A stretch of 64,000 nucleotides of DNA, taken from Muricomes sp049840515. Lineage in GTDB: Bacteria; Bacillota; Clostridia; Lachnospirales; Lachnospiraceae. Below are positions 35,275-45,048 of the stretch, piece after piece (the stretch's first letter is position 1; each line of letters begins with the position of its first letter). The stretch covers positions 1 to 64,000 of the forward strand of contig JASGKW010000019.1 of assembly GCA_049840515.1 (NCBI GenBank). The letters run 5' to 3'. The notes under the pieces are model-generated. The model saw only the letters and a program-made list of their open reading frames with translations. It had not been told where the DNA came from and made no database searches. The translations under genes were made by a program, and so were the position numbers.

Positions 35275-36606
35275 TTACTTAATATTTGCTGTGCCAGTTT
35301 CACGGATAATGACCTTGCGCAGCATCCAGATACACAAGAGATTAGGTATGGCCATAAAAGAATTGAACAAGTCTGACACGGTCCACACAATGTCCAGCGA
35401 CATGATTGCACCCAGATACACCGCTGTTATATAAGCAATTCTATAAGAAAAAATCTTCTTTTCTCCCCACAGATACCGCACTGCACATTCCCCGTAATAA
35501 CTCCACCCTATAATTGATGCATAAGCAAAAAGCACCAGCGATATGGAGAGCATCATACTGCCGTCCATGGGCAGCTTTGAGAAAGCAAGAAAGCAGAGCT
35601 GGTCATCCGCCGCACCCACATAAGCTCCCGGCTCCCGTATCACGCTGCTTACAATAGCAATTCCGGTGATGGCACACATAACAACTGTATCCCAAAAAGG
35701 ACCTGTCATAGAAATCATACCCTGCTTTACCGGAGATTTTATTCTGGAGGCAGCAGCCGTCATAGGAATAGAGCCAAGACCTGCCTCATTTGTAAACAAA
35801 CCTTTGGAGATTCCTGTGCGCATCCCCACCATCACTGCTGTCCCGGCAAGTCCTCCCACCACGGACTTTGAGGTAAATGCAGACTGCACAATCACAACGA
35901 TGGTGTCCCCCAAATAGGCTCTGTTTATCCAAATCAAAAGCATACATCCCCCAAAATAGAAGAGGCTCATAAGAGGAACTAAATATGTACACACTTTTGA
36001 AATTTGTCTCGCTCCTCCAAGTATGACAATGCCCACCAATACCGCCGCTATAATCCCTATGACAGAGGCAGATACCGGGCGCTGAACCTGCACTGCCGCA
36101 CAGATAGAATGTGACTGGACACTGCTGCCCATTCCCAGAGAAGCAAAAATTGTGCTTACGGCAAATACCACAGCCCCGCTCTTTTGATTCAGCACCTTTT
36201 CCATTACATACATGGGACCGCCTGTGTAGGAACCATCTTCGCGTTTCACTTTGTATTTGGCGGACAGAAAGCTTTCCGCATAGCAGGTCGCAACACCCAG
36301 CACTCCCGTCATCCAGCACCAAAACACTGCCCCCGGTCCGCCGATGGCTATGGCTGCCGAGATTCCCACAATATTTCCGGTTCCTATGGTGGCGGCGAGG
36401 GCGGTTGCCAGCGCGGAAAAAGGAGAAATACCATTCTCCCCTGTTTCTTTTTTTGAAAGGCTGAGACGGATTCCAAGAGGGATTTTCCTCTGAATAAACC
36501 CAAGCCTGACCGTAAAATATAAATGAGTACCCAGGAGAATCACCAGCATCGGCAATCCCCATAGGTACCCATAAATTAATTTTATAATCTGTGAGAATGA
36601 TTCCAT
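35275..36606 (-). CDS. Sodium:alanine/glycine symporter (AGCS family)
   Basis: A 443-residue membrane protein with about 11 helices. Signature segments are ATALAATIGTGNIVGISAAIAIGGPGAVFW and TNEAGLGS (each named here in part), typical of AGCS (AgcS/AlsT) carriers that import alanine or glycine with sodium. The length is normal. It lies 66 bp after the ABC exporter genes on the same strand without a visible terminator between, so it may be read from that operon or from a weak own promoter. Confidence 0.92.
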   Translation of the reverse strand: MESFSQIIKLIYGYLWGLPMLVILLGTHLYFTVRLGFIQRKIPLGIRLSLSKKETGENGISPFSALATALAATIGTGNIVGISAAIAIGGPGAVFWCWMTGVLGVATCYAESFLSAKYKVKREDGSYTGGPMYVMEKVLNQKSGAVVFAVSTIFASLGMGSSVQSHSICAAVQVQRPVSASVIGIIAAVLVGIVILGGARQISKVCTYLVPLMSLFYFGGCMLLIWINRAYLGDTIVVIVQSAFTSKSVVGGLAGTAVMVGMRTGISKGLFTNEAGLGSIPMTAAASRIKSPVKQGMISMTGPFWDTVVMCAITGIAIVSSVIREPGAYVGAADDQLCFLAFSKLPMDGSMMLSISLVLFAYASIIGWSYYGECAVRYLWGEKKIFSYRIAYITAVYLGAIMSLDIVWTVSDLFNSFMAIPNLLCIWMLRKVIIRETGTANIK

Positions 36607-36672
36607 AATAAGCTCCGTAAACGGATATCACTCTATATATATGATAATGTTTCTTATATTATTAGTAATAGA

Positions 36673-38520
36673 TTATCCCACAGCTCTCTCAAACTGAGAA
36701 TTGTACAGTTCCGCATAGAATCCGTTCCTCTGAATCAGTTCCTCATGATTTCCCTGCTCTACAATATCCCCGTCTTTCATGACAAGTATCAGGTCTGCAT
36801 CCCTTATGGTTGATAACCTGTGGGCAATCACAAAGCTGGTTCTCCCCTTCATCAGGGTATCCATAGCCTTCTGTATCTGTATTTCTGTTCTCGTATCTAC
36901 GGAACTGGTTGCCTCATCCAGTATAAGAATCTTCGGATCTGCCAGAATTGCTCTGGCGATGGTCAGCAACTGCTTCTGTCCCTGGGAAACATTACTTGCC
37001 TCCTCATTCAGCTCCATATTATATCCGCCCGGCAGTGTCTGGACAAATCGGTGTACCCTTGCCGCCTTAGCTGCCTCTATAACCTCTTCGTCTGTGGCAT
37101 CCAGCTTTCCATAGCGGATATTATCCCGGATACTTCCGTGGAACAGCCATGTATCCTGAAGCACCATTCCAAACATCTGACGCAGTTCTCCTCTGTTAAA
37201 GTCTCTGATATCGTGTCCGTCTATGAGGATTGCACCTTCATTTACATCATAGAAACGCATTAACAATTTTATCATTGTGGTCTTGCCCGCGCCGGTCGGC
37301 CCTACAATAGCAATTTTCTGGCCTTCCTTCACTTTTGTGGAGAAATTATTGATAATTGTTTTCTCCGGGTCATATCCAAAGCGCACATGATCAAAAGTAA
37401 CATTTCCCTGAAGTCCTTCTACGGATACCGGATTTTCAACAGTCTGCTGCTCTTCCTTCTCCTCCAGGAATTCAAATACCCTCTCGGATGCTGCCGCGGT
37501 GGACTGCAAAAGGTTTGCCACCTGTGCCACCTGCTGGATTGGCTGGGTAAAACTTCTCACATACTGTATGAAAGACTGAATATCACCGACTTCAATTGTC
37601 TTTTTTACAGCCAGATATCCGCCCAGGATTACCACTGCTACATAGCCGAGATTTCCTACAAACTGCATAATCGGCATCATCATACCGGATATAAACTGAG
37701 ATTTCCATGCAGAATCATACAGCTTATTATTCGTTTTCTCAAATTCCGCAATCACATCTGTCTCTTTGTTAAATGCTTTGACAATATTGTGTCCGCCGTA
37801 AACTTCTTCTACCTGGCCGTTTACCTCTCCCAGGTATTGCTGCTGTCCCCGGAAATATTTCTGTGAGCGTTTCATAATTACAGAAATAAGCCCAATGGAA
37901 ACCGGAAGGATGAGAAGTGCCACAACTGTCATCAGAGGGCTGATTGACAGCATCATGATAAGCACACCTATGATGGTTGTCACAGAGGTAATCATCTGTG
38001 TCGCGCTCTGGTTCAGACTCTGCCCTAATGTATCAATATCATTGGTAACGCGGGAGAGCACTTCCCCATGTGTTTTTGTATCAAAATAGTTCATGGGCAT
38101 GCGGTTGATTTTTTCAGAAAGTTCCTTCCTCAGCTGGTATGTCATCTTCTGTGAAATCCCTGTCATCAAAAATCCCTGAACAAAGGTACACAGGGCACTG
38201 ACCAGGTACAGGCCGAGAGTAAAGGCCAGAATACGTCCGATTTTTTCAAAATCCATGCCGCCTTCTCCGGACACCTTGCCTACCAGTCCCTTAAAGATTT
38301 CTGTGGTGGCTCTTCCGAGAATCTTCGGCCCCACAATATTAAATATGGTTCCGCCAATGGCAAACAAGACAATCACAAATAACTGGACTTTATATTTTCC
38401 CATGTAGACAAGCAGTTTTTTCAAAGTGCCTTTAAAATCCTTTGGCTTCTCGCCGGGAGCCATCCCATTCATTGGACCTCCCATAGCCCTTCTTCTGGGC
38501 TGCCGGTTTTCTTTACTCAT
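36673..38520 (-). CDS. ABC exporter subunit 2 (fused membrane and ATPase domains)
   Basis: A 615-residue half-transporter. A Pro/Met-rich N-terminus is followed by six membrane helices (about residues 40-320), then an ATPase domain with Walker A GPTGAGKTT, signature NVSQGQKQLL and Walker B ILILDEATSS. It pairs with the subunit encoded just upstream as a heterodimeric multidrug-type exporter. The signature reads VSQGQ where LSGGQ is standard, as in one subunit of asymmetric exporters. The start ATG, behind GGAGG, overlaps the end of subunit 1 by 8 bp. Confidence 0.92.
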   Translation of the reverse strand: MSKENRQPRRRAMGGPMNGMAPGEKPKDFKGTLKKLLVYMGKYKVQLFVIVLFAIGGTIFNIVGPKILGRATTEIFKGLVGKVSGEGGMDFEKIGRILAFTLGLYLVSALCTFVQGFLMTGISQKMTYQLRKELSEKINRMPMNYFDTKTHGEVLSRVTNDIDTLGQSLNQSATQMITSVTTIIGVLIMMLSISPLMTVVALLILPVSIGLISVIMKRSQKYFRGQQQYLGEVNGQVEEVYGGHNIVKAFNKETDVIAEFEKTNNKLYDSAWKSQFISGMMMPIMQFVGNLGYVAVVILGGYLAVKKTIEVGDIQSFIQYVRSFTQPIQQVAQVANLLQSTAAASERVFEFLEEKEEQQTVENPVSVEGLQGNVTFDHVRFGYDPEKTIINNFSTKVKEGQKIAIVGPTGAGKTTMIKLLMRFYDVNEGAILIDGHDIRDFNRGELRQMFGMVLQDTWLFHGSIRDNIRYGKLDATDEEVIEAAKAARVHRFVQTLPGGYNMELNEEASNVSQGQKQLLTIARAILADPKILILDEATSSVDTRTEIQIQKAMDTLMKGRTSFVIAHRLSTIRDADLILVMKDGDIVEQGNHEELIQRNGFYAELYNSQFERAVG

Positions 38521-40950
38521 GGCTGTCTGCCTCCTCTCCTGCATTGTCTGGCTGTTCATTTCCCATACCTGCATTCAGCTCTTTCTCTGAAAGCTGGGAA
38601 GAAGCAATCTGGTGGTATACTTCGCAGTTTTTCAAAAGCTCCTGGTGTGTACCCATCCCCGCAATTGTGCCTTCATCCAGAACAATAATCTGCTCTGCGT
38701 GCAGAATTGTACTGATTCTCTGAGCCACAATAAGCACTGTGCTGTCTGCAGTTTTTTCTTTCAGCGCTTTCCGCAGAACTACATCTGTTTTGTAATCTAA
38801 TGCAGAAAAACTATCATCAAAAATAAAAATGTCCGGATGTTTAGCTATCGCTCTCGCGATGGACAGACGCTGTTTTTGTCCTCCTGATACATTGTTACCT
38901 CCCTGTGAAATTAAACTTTCATATTTTTCGGGTTTCTCATCTATAAATTCCATTGCCTGGGCAATCTCCGCTGCTTCTTTCATAACAGCTTCGCCGCCCT
39001 CAGGATTTCCGTACATAATATTGGACGCGATGTCCCCGGAAAACAGAACACCTTTCTGCGGAACGTATCCCAGCTTATCCCGCAAATCATGCTGTGTAAT
39101 ACTGCGGATATCCACTCCGTCCAATGTAATAGAACCTTCTGTCACATCATAAAATCTTGGAATTAAGTTTATCAGTGTAGATTTACCGCTTCCTGTACTT
39201 CCAATGAATGCCGTTGTCTGACCTGGTTTTGCTTCAAAACTTATGTCGTGCAGAACATCCTCATCGGCTCCCGGATATCGGAAAGATACGTGGTCAAATT
39301 TGACAATACCTTTTGTATCTTCCGGCAATTTCTCAGGTTTCTTTGGATCATGAATTGCAGTCTCACTCACCAGTACCGCATTGACACGGTCGGCTGCAAC
39401 CGCAAGCCTCCTGGGGAGCATAATGGAAATCATGCACAACAGCAGGAAGCTGAAAATAATCTGCATGGTGTACTGGATAAATGCCATCAAATCTCCCACC
39501 TGCATCTGACCCTCGTTGATTCCGTGAGCACCGGTCCACACGATAAGTACAGAAATACTATTCATAATCAGCATCATAACCGGCATCATAAATGTCATAG
39601 CCCGGTTTACAAATAAGTTAGTTCTTGTCAGATCTTTGTTTGCCGCATCAAAACGCTCTTCCTCATGTCTCTCCGTAGAAAATGCCCGGATAACAGGAAG
39701 ACCTGTCAGAATTTCTCTGGTTACCAGATTCAGCTTATCAACCAAAGTCTGTAATATTTTGAACTTAGGCATTGCCACGGTAAATAATACAAGAACCACC
39801 AGTGCAATCAGACCAACCGCAAGACCGATAATCCATGACATGGATACATTGGTATGGAAGACTTTGTAAATCCCTCCGATTGCCATAATTGGTGCATACA
39901 GTACCATTCTTAAAAGCATGACTGTGAGTATTTGAATCTGCTGAATATCGTTGGTACTTCTTGTGATTAAGGATGCAGTGGAAAATGTATCAAATTCATT
40001 ATTGGAGAATCCCACTACTTTTCTAAATACTCTTCCTCTCAAATTGCGGCTCTGTTGAAGCTCCCACCCTGGATGCCATAAATCCAACCATAACGCTGGC
40101 AGCCATTCCAATCAGAGCCAGCCCCATCATCCTGGCACCCATAGACACCAGATAGCGGTTCTGCAATTTGACGATATCTACATTCAATTTTGTATATGCA
40201 TCTTTAATGTACACTGTAGCAGCCTGACTTATCATTGTCTCCGGCATGTCAGCGAGCTTCTCTTTTATCTGCCCTGTAACTTCTGACCGCTGGTCGTCAG
40301 GAATCATTTTAAATAATTCAAAGGCATCTGCCTCATCAATTTTCTTTAGCTGTGCATCCACCTGCTCCTGCGCTTGTTTCTGAGCCTCGGCCTGCTGCTG
40401 TGCCAGTGCCGGATTTGCAGCCAGCGCCGCTTTCTGCTCATCTGTCATCTGGGCAGCAGCTTCATCCATCTTTTTCTGCACTGCCTGTGTAATGGAGGAT
40501 TTCATATTTTCTTTCATGGAACTTCTCTTCCATCTTCTTTGCCATATCACTGCCTGACTCAAATCCACTTGCAAGCAGCATCGGCTCTCCAAGGATAGAG
40601 GACAGTTTTGAAACCATCTCGTCACTCCTCTTTGACTTCATTTTTCAGGAGGATAAACCGGGCCGTCATAATCATAGCCTGTATCCTTTTCTTCTGAGCT
40701 TGGTATGCATCTTTTACTGTATCTGCATCCTTGCTGTCAACAAAAAGAAGGCAGTTTTTCCATATATCATCCTGCGCCAGCGCATTCCTGGTATAGATTT
40801 GTCAATACCGCCCTGCTGGATTCCCACATTTACAATATCAGATGTGTACCCGGGAAGCGACAAATCGCAGTACGCCTGTACGATGAGAACTACCAGAATC
40901 GCAATCATAACTTTCCAGTACATTCCCATATACTTGAACAAATTTTTCAT
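38513..40950 (-). pseudogene. ABC exporter subunit 1, four single-base frameshifts
   Basis: The start MKNLFKYMGMYWKVM and the downstream ATPase (Walker A GSTGSGKST, signature NVSGGQKQRL, Walker B IFIFDDSFSAL) are the ends of one gene. Between them the frame breaks near 40787, 40626, 40510 and 40058. The repaired product is about 811 residues, with a large Ala/Gln-rich, coiled-coil-like insert between the first two membrane helices, a form common in Clostridia. The ATPase has Asp in place of the catalytic Glu after Walker B, the degenerate site expected in a heterodimer. Four breaks could be decay; one of them recreates GAGCTC. Confidence 0.85.
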
Positions 40951-41016
40951 AAATATATCCCTTTCTGCACTCTATAATTCTGTCTATCTTTTTTAAACGG
41001 ATATCAGTACTCTATT

Positions 41017-41532
41017 TTACCAGTCCCTCCTTTTTCCCTTGTCGTGAAACGGGGGCGGTCCATTCCATGGAGGTACGTCAGAAAACTTTTTAAATTCCTT
41101 ATCTTCTTTCAGATTATCGCTCACCTGGATTAGCAGTCTGCGAAACAAAAGTCTTTCCTCTGGACTCATTCCCTTAAACATAACATCGTCCATGTGTTCT
41201 GCCACACCTTTCGCATGTTTCAGACATGCAATCCCTTTTTCCGTCAGACTTAAGCGCATAATCCTCTGATCTTTATCATCAGGCTTGCGTTTGATAAGCT
41301 CCAGTTTTTCCATTTTTTGAATGGCAGCGGTAATAGATGGCGGTGTCACACGCATGTGGGATGCCAGATCTCTCTGGGATACTTCCCCATAACGCTGCAG
41401 CATAAACAGGATTCCCGCCTGCCCCATCTTTAAACCATACTGTTCAAATAATGCATTTGCCTGGCTTGCTGACATATGCATAATACGGCCCATAATCCCC
41501 ACCGTAGGAATATGATTTACATCACAGTCCAT
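41017..41532 (-). CDS. MarR family transcriptional regulator
   Basis: A 171-residue winged-helix regulator. Helix-turn-helix QRDLASHMRVTPPSITAAIQKME and wing KPDDKDQRIMRLSLTEKG are typical MarR features. The C-terminus is Pro-rich and basic. It is the first gene of a marR-ABC-ABC operon, the usual setting for repressors of drug exporters. A symmetric site at 41583-41594, just past the -10 box, is a likely autoregulatory operator. The ligand is unknown. Confidence 0.9.
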   Translation of the reverse strand: MDCDVNHIPTVGIMGRIMHMSASQANALFEQYGLKMGQAGILFMLQRYGEVSQRDLASHMRVTPPSITAAIQKMEKLELIKRKPDDKDQRIMRLSLTEKGIACLKHAKGVAEHMDDVMFKGMSPEERLLFRRLLIQVSDNLKEDKEFKKFSDVPPWNGPPPFHDKGKRRDW

Positions 41533-41582
41533 ATTATCCCCCTTTCTTGACTTCCCGTATAGAGGCCTCTAACTCAAATTAA

Positions 41583-41594
41583 TTAGATGTCTAA
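41583..41594. promoter_or_regulatory. Putative MarR operator
   Basis: TTAGATGTCTAA, with perfect TTAGA/TCTAA half-sites, starts 5 bp after the -10 box and covers the transcription start. The symmetry and spacing are typical of MarR targets. Confidence 0.55.
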
Positions 41595-41599
41595 CGGTT

Positions 41600-41628
41600 A
41601 TATTAGTATTAATATTTAAATAAGTCAA
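41600..41628 (-). promoter_or_regulatory. SigA promoter of the marR-ABC operon
   Basis: On the minus strand TTGACT (41623-41628) and TAATAT (41600-41605) are separated by 17 bp in an A/T-rich stretch. Confidence 0.75.
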
Positions 41629-41677
41629 TATAATCTTTTATTCTTCACAGTTTTTTAACAACTATATACAAATATTA

Positions 41678-41696
41678 GTTAGTTTGGTGAACTAAC
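41678..41696. repeat. Inverted repeat upstream of the marR promoter
   Basis: GTTAGTT and AACTAAC are separated by 5 bp, about 50 bp upstream of the -35 box. It shares the TTAG/CTAA core with the site at 41583-41594 and could be a second MarR site. Confidence 0.4.
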
Positions 41697-41740
41697 ATCA
41701 TGGGATAAGCTGTTATTGTCTTTCCTGATACATAAATACA

Positions 41741-41765
41741 GGGCGGGATTCAGAGAATCCCACCC
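41741..41765 (-). terminator. Terminator of the aspS-gatCAB operon
   Basis: A GGGCGGGATTC/GAATCCCACCC stem with one mismatch and a 3-base loop, 39 bp after the gatB stop. The minus-strand tail TGTATTTATG is only moderately T-rich. Confidence 0.65.
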
Positions 41766-41803
41766 GTAAAAATTACTATAACTAATCTATTATTTTATTC
41801 TCA

Positions 41804-43255
41804 TTATTGAAGTTTTTCCAGAAACATTTGCTGTATCATCTGCGGGTCAGCTTTCCCTTTCATCTCTTTCATGACCTGACCAATCAGGAAGCTTAAAACT
41901 TTTGTCTTGCCGCTTTTATACTCCTCTATTGTCTTTGGATTTGCATCGTATATTTTTCCTACAGCGTCACTCAACAAGTTGGTATCTGTGACTGTCTTCA
42001 ATCCATGTTCTTCTATATATGAAATGGGTTCAATATCTTCATCAAAAATCTTTTCAAATACTTCTTTCCCATTCTGCCCGTTCACTTCACCACTGTCACA
42101 GGCTCCTATCAGGTCAGCCATATGTTTCGGTGTAAAGTGCAATTCGTCAGCTTCCACCCCTTTGACTTTCAACAGTCTGAGTACCTCACCGATAAACCAG
42201 TTTGCAGTTTTCTTATGGGCGCCCTCTACATCTCTTTGCACCAGAAGACCTGCGACCTGTTCATACAAATCTGAGAGGTGTCTTGACTGAGTCAGCAGTG
42301 ATGCATCATAAGCGGAAAGGCAGAAATCACTCTCGTAGCGCTTTGCTTTTTCTTCCTGGAGTTCCGGCTGCTGCTCCCTGATACTTGCAATCCATTCATC
42401 ACTGATATTGATTGGCGGCAAATCCGGGTCAGGGAAATATCTGTAATCCTTGGCATCCTCTTTTGAGCGCATAGCATAAGAATACTCTTTATTGTCATCC
42501 CAGCGCCTTGTCTCCTGCTGTACAGGTTTTCCTTCCTCCAGAAGTTCAATCTGCCTCAGTTTTTCATTTTCGATTGCCCTTGTAATTGCTTTGAAAGAGT
42601 TCAGGTTTTTCATCTCGGTTCTTGTCCCAAACTCGCTGCTTCCAGCTTCTCTCACTGACAGATTCACATCCACACGCATGGAGCCTTCCTGCAGCTTGCA
42701 GTCTGATACGCCCAGATATTGACAGATGATGCGCAGTTTTTCCAGATAGGCAATCACTTCCTCCGAATTTCTCATATCCGGCTCAGATACAATTTCCACC
42801 AAAGGCACGCCGCTCCTGTTATAGTCCACAAGAGAGCTGTCCTCCCACTCATCATGAATTAATTTTCCCGCATCTTCCTCCATGTGCATTTCATGTATCC
42901 GAATGTTCTTTTTCCCTGATGATGTCTCAATCTCTAAAAAACCATCGTGGCAGATAGGAAAATATAATTGGGAAATCTGATAGTTCTGAGGGTTGTCAGG
43001 GTAAAAATAGTTCTTTCTGTCAAATCTGCAAAGCTGATTTACCTGGCAGTTTGCAGCCAGCCCCAGAGCCAGCGCGCAGTCCGCCACCCGTTTGTTTAAA
43101 ATTGGCAGAGAGCCCGGCATTCCTGTACACACAGGACAGGTATGAGTGTTGGGGGCGCCGCCAAACTTTGTTGAACATCCGCAGAATATCTTTGTGTCTG
43201 TGGCAAGTTCCACATGAACTTCCAGACCGATAACAGTTTCGTATTGTTTTCCCAT
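41804..43255 (-). CDS. gatB: Asp/Glu-tRNA amidotransferase subunit B
   Basis: A 483-residue protein starting KQYETVIGLEVHVELAT, with the metal-site cysteines in IFCGCSTKFG and NTHTCPVCTG, and a C-terminal GatB/YqeY domain. GatB phosphorylates the mischarged aminoacyl end of the tRNA before amidation. It shares one base with the end of gatA, so it is translationally coupled. It is the last gene of aspS-gatC-gatA-gatB. Confidence 0.96.
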   Translation of the reverse strand: MGKQYETVIGLEVHVELATDTKIFCGCSTKFGGAPNTHTCPVCTGMPGSLPILNKRVADCALALGLAANCQVNQLCRFDRKNYFYPDNPQNYQISQLYFPICHDGFLEIETSSGKKNIRIHEMHMEEDAGKLIHDEWEDSSLVDYNRSGVPLVEIVSEPDMRNSEEVIAYLEKLRIICQYLGVSDCKLQEGSMRVDVNLSVREAGSSEFGTRTEMKNLNSFKAITRAIENEKLRQIELLEEGKPVQQETRRWDDNKEYSYAMRSKEDAKDYRYFPDPDLPPINISDEWIASIREQQPELQEEKAKRYESDFCLSAYDASLLTQSRHLSDLYEQVAGLLVQRDVEGAHKKTANWFIGEVLRLLKVKGVEADELHFTPKHMADLIGACDSGEVNGQNGKEVFEKIFDEDIEPISYIEEHGLKTVTDTNLLSDAVGKIYDANPKTIEEYKSGKTKVLSFLIGQVMKEMKGKADPQMIQQMFLEKLQ

Positions 43256-44725
43256 TACTTCTCCCCCTCGCTGTATATTCCCGGAAAATCTCCTCTCAGC
43301 TTTTCGTAGCTGTAGGCTGCCTGAATCATCTTGTTTTCTTTAAAACAGTCAGCAATAAACTGTAAGCCTATGGGCATTTGAGACCTGTCTCTGCCGCAGG
43401 GCACGCTGACTGCGGGCAGCCCCGCCAGATTAATACCGGCAGTATAAATATCACTCAAATACATTTTAAGAGGGTCCATAAGGCTGCTTCCAATTTTGGG
43501 CGCCGTGGACGAGCTTGCCGGAGCCAGAAGTATATCATATTTTGCAAAAGCATGGTCAAAGGCTTTTTTTATCAAAGTTTTTGCTTTTAAAGCTTTCAGA
43601 TAATAAGCGTCATAATATCCGGAAGCTGAGTACAAAAGAGCCAAGCATAATTCTGCGCTTCACTTCTTCTCCAAAGCCCTCCGCCCTTGTCTTCTTGTAC
43701 ATATCGTGAAGGTTGTCAAATTCTTTCGTTCTGTAGCCATATTTTACTCCATCAAAGCGTTCCAGATTGGAGCTGGCTTCCGCGGAAGCAATAATATAGT
43801 ACGCAGGAATTACATAATCTACCAGTCCCAGTGTAAAAAACTCCACAGCAGCGCCATTTTCCTCCATCAGATGAACCGCATCCAGCAGGGACTGTTTCAC
43901 ATCCTGATCCAGACCTTCACCCAGATACTCCTCTGGAATTCCTATTTTCATTCCCTTAAGGTCCTGTTTTAAATACTGTGTAAATTGTAAATCTGTGCGA
44001 GGCACGGAAGTACTGTCTTTTGAATCATGACCTGCAATGACTTCCAGCAGTGCTGTACAGTCGGACACGTCTTTTGCCACCGGTCCAATCTGATCCAGGG
44101 AAGATGCGTAGGCAATGAGACCATATCTGGATACCGTGCCATAGGTAGGTTTCATTCCGACCACTCCGCAGTAGGAAGCCGGCTGGCGGACAGACCCGCC
44201 CGTATCACTTCCCAGGGCTGCAAATATTTCTTCCGATGCAACCGCCGCGCAGGACCCTCCCGATGAACCCCCGGGCACCTTCTCTAGATTCCACGGGTTC
44301 CGGGTGATACTAAATGCGGATGTCTCCGAAGTGCTTCCCATGGCAAACTCATCCATATTCGTCTTGCCTACGATAATCATTCCTGCATCTTCCAGCTTTC
44401 GGACTGCCTCCGCATCATAGGTGGGAACAAAGTTTTCCAAAATTTTAGATGCACAGGTGGTTTTTCTGTCTTTTGTACAGATATTATCCTTCACCGCCAC
44501 AGGCACGCCGGCCAATGGTCCCGTATATTTTCCTGACTTTATACCTTCTTCTACTTCTTTGACCCGGGCAGATATCTTCTCCTCATCCACCTCCAGAAAA
44601 GCGTGAAGTGTATCATCCACTTTTCTAATCTGCTCTAAGGATGCTGACACCGCCTCCCCCACACTGACTTCTTTGCTTTTGATGGCACGCCCCAGGGTAA
44701 GAGCAGTCATTTTTCTAATCTCCAT
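43255..44725 (-). CDS. gatA: Asp/Glu-tRNA amidotransferase subunit A, one extra base near 43623
   Basis: Amidase-signature enzyme that releases ammonia from glutamine and channels it to GatB. The main part has the Lys-Ser-Ser triad in VAVKDNICT, SDTGGSVRQPASY and GGSSGGSCAA. It stops at LSFRIL; removing one A from GGAAGCTG on the plus strand restores LSSGYYDAYYLKALKAKT and joins the C-terminal part, giving 489 residues. The break is next to a GAGCTG. With no other gatA seen here an inactive gene is unlikely, so a sequence error is favoured. Confidence 0.92.
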
Positions 44726-44739
44726 TGTTTCCCCTCCCG

Positions 44740-45033
44740 CTATACTGTTTTCGGCACCTGATACTGATTGTCTTTGGTTTTTGGCGCATTTTTGAGCATG
44801 GCCTCACAGTTGTCTTCATTTGTCACCACATCCCCACGGAACACATTTTCCACAGGAAATGTATGGAAAAGAGGCTCCACATCCTTTGTATCCAGTTCAT
44901 TTAATTTATCCATATAAATTAATATTTCCTGCATCTTTTCTTTTGCCGCTTCCCTCTCCTCTGGAGTCAGCGCCAATTTTGCCAAAATCTCCACATTCTC
45001 CATCACTGCATCATCTATCATTTGCTTTTCCAT
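44740..45033 (-). CDS. gatC: Asp/Glu-tRNA amidotransferase subunit C
   Basis: A 97-residue subunit with ENVEILAKLALTPEER and ELDTKDVEPLFH, which wraps around GatA and GatB and stabilises the complex. It follows AGGAGGAGAGAACAGC and lies 14 bp before gatA. Confidence 0.94.
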   Translation of the reverse strand: MEKQMIDDAVMENVEILAKLALTPEEREAAKEKMQEILIYMDKLNELDTKDVEPLFHTFPVENVFRGDVVTNEDNCEAMLKNAPKTKDNQYQVPKTV

Positions 45034-45048
45034 GCTGTTCTCTCCTCC

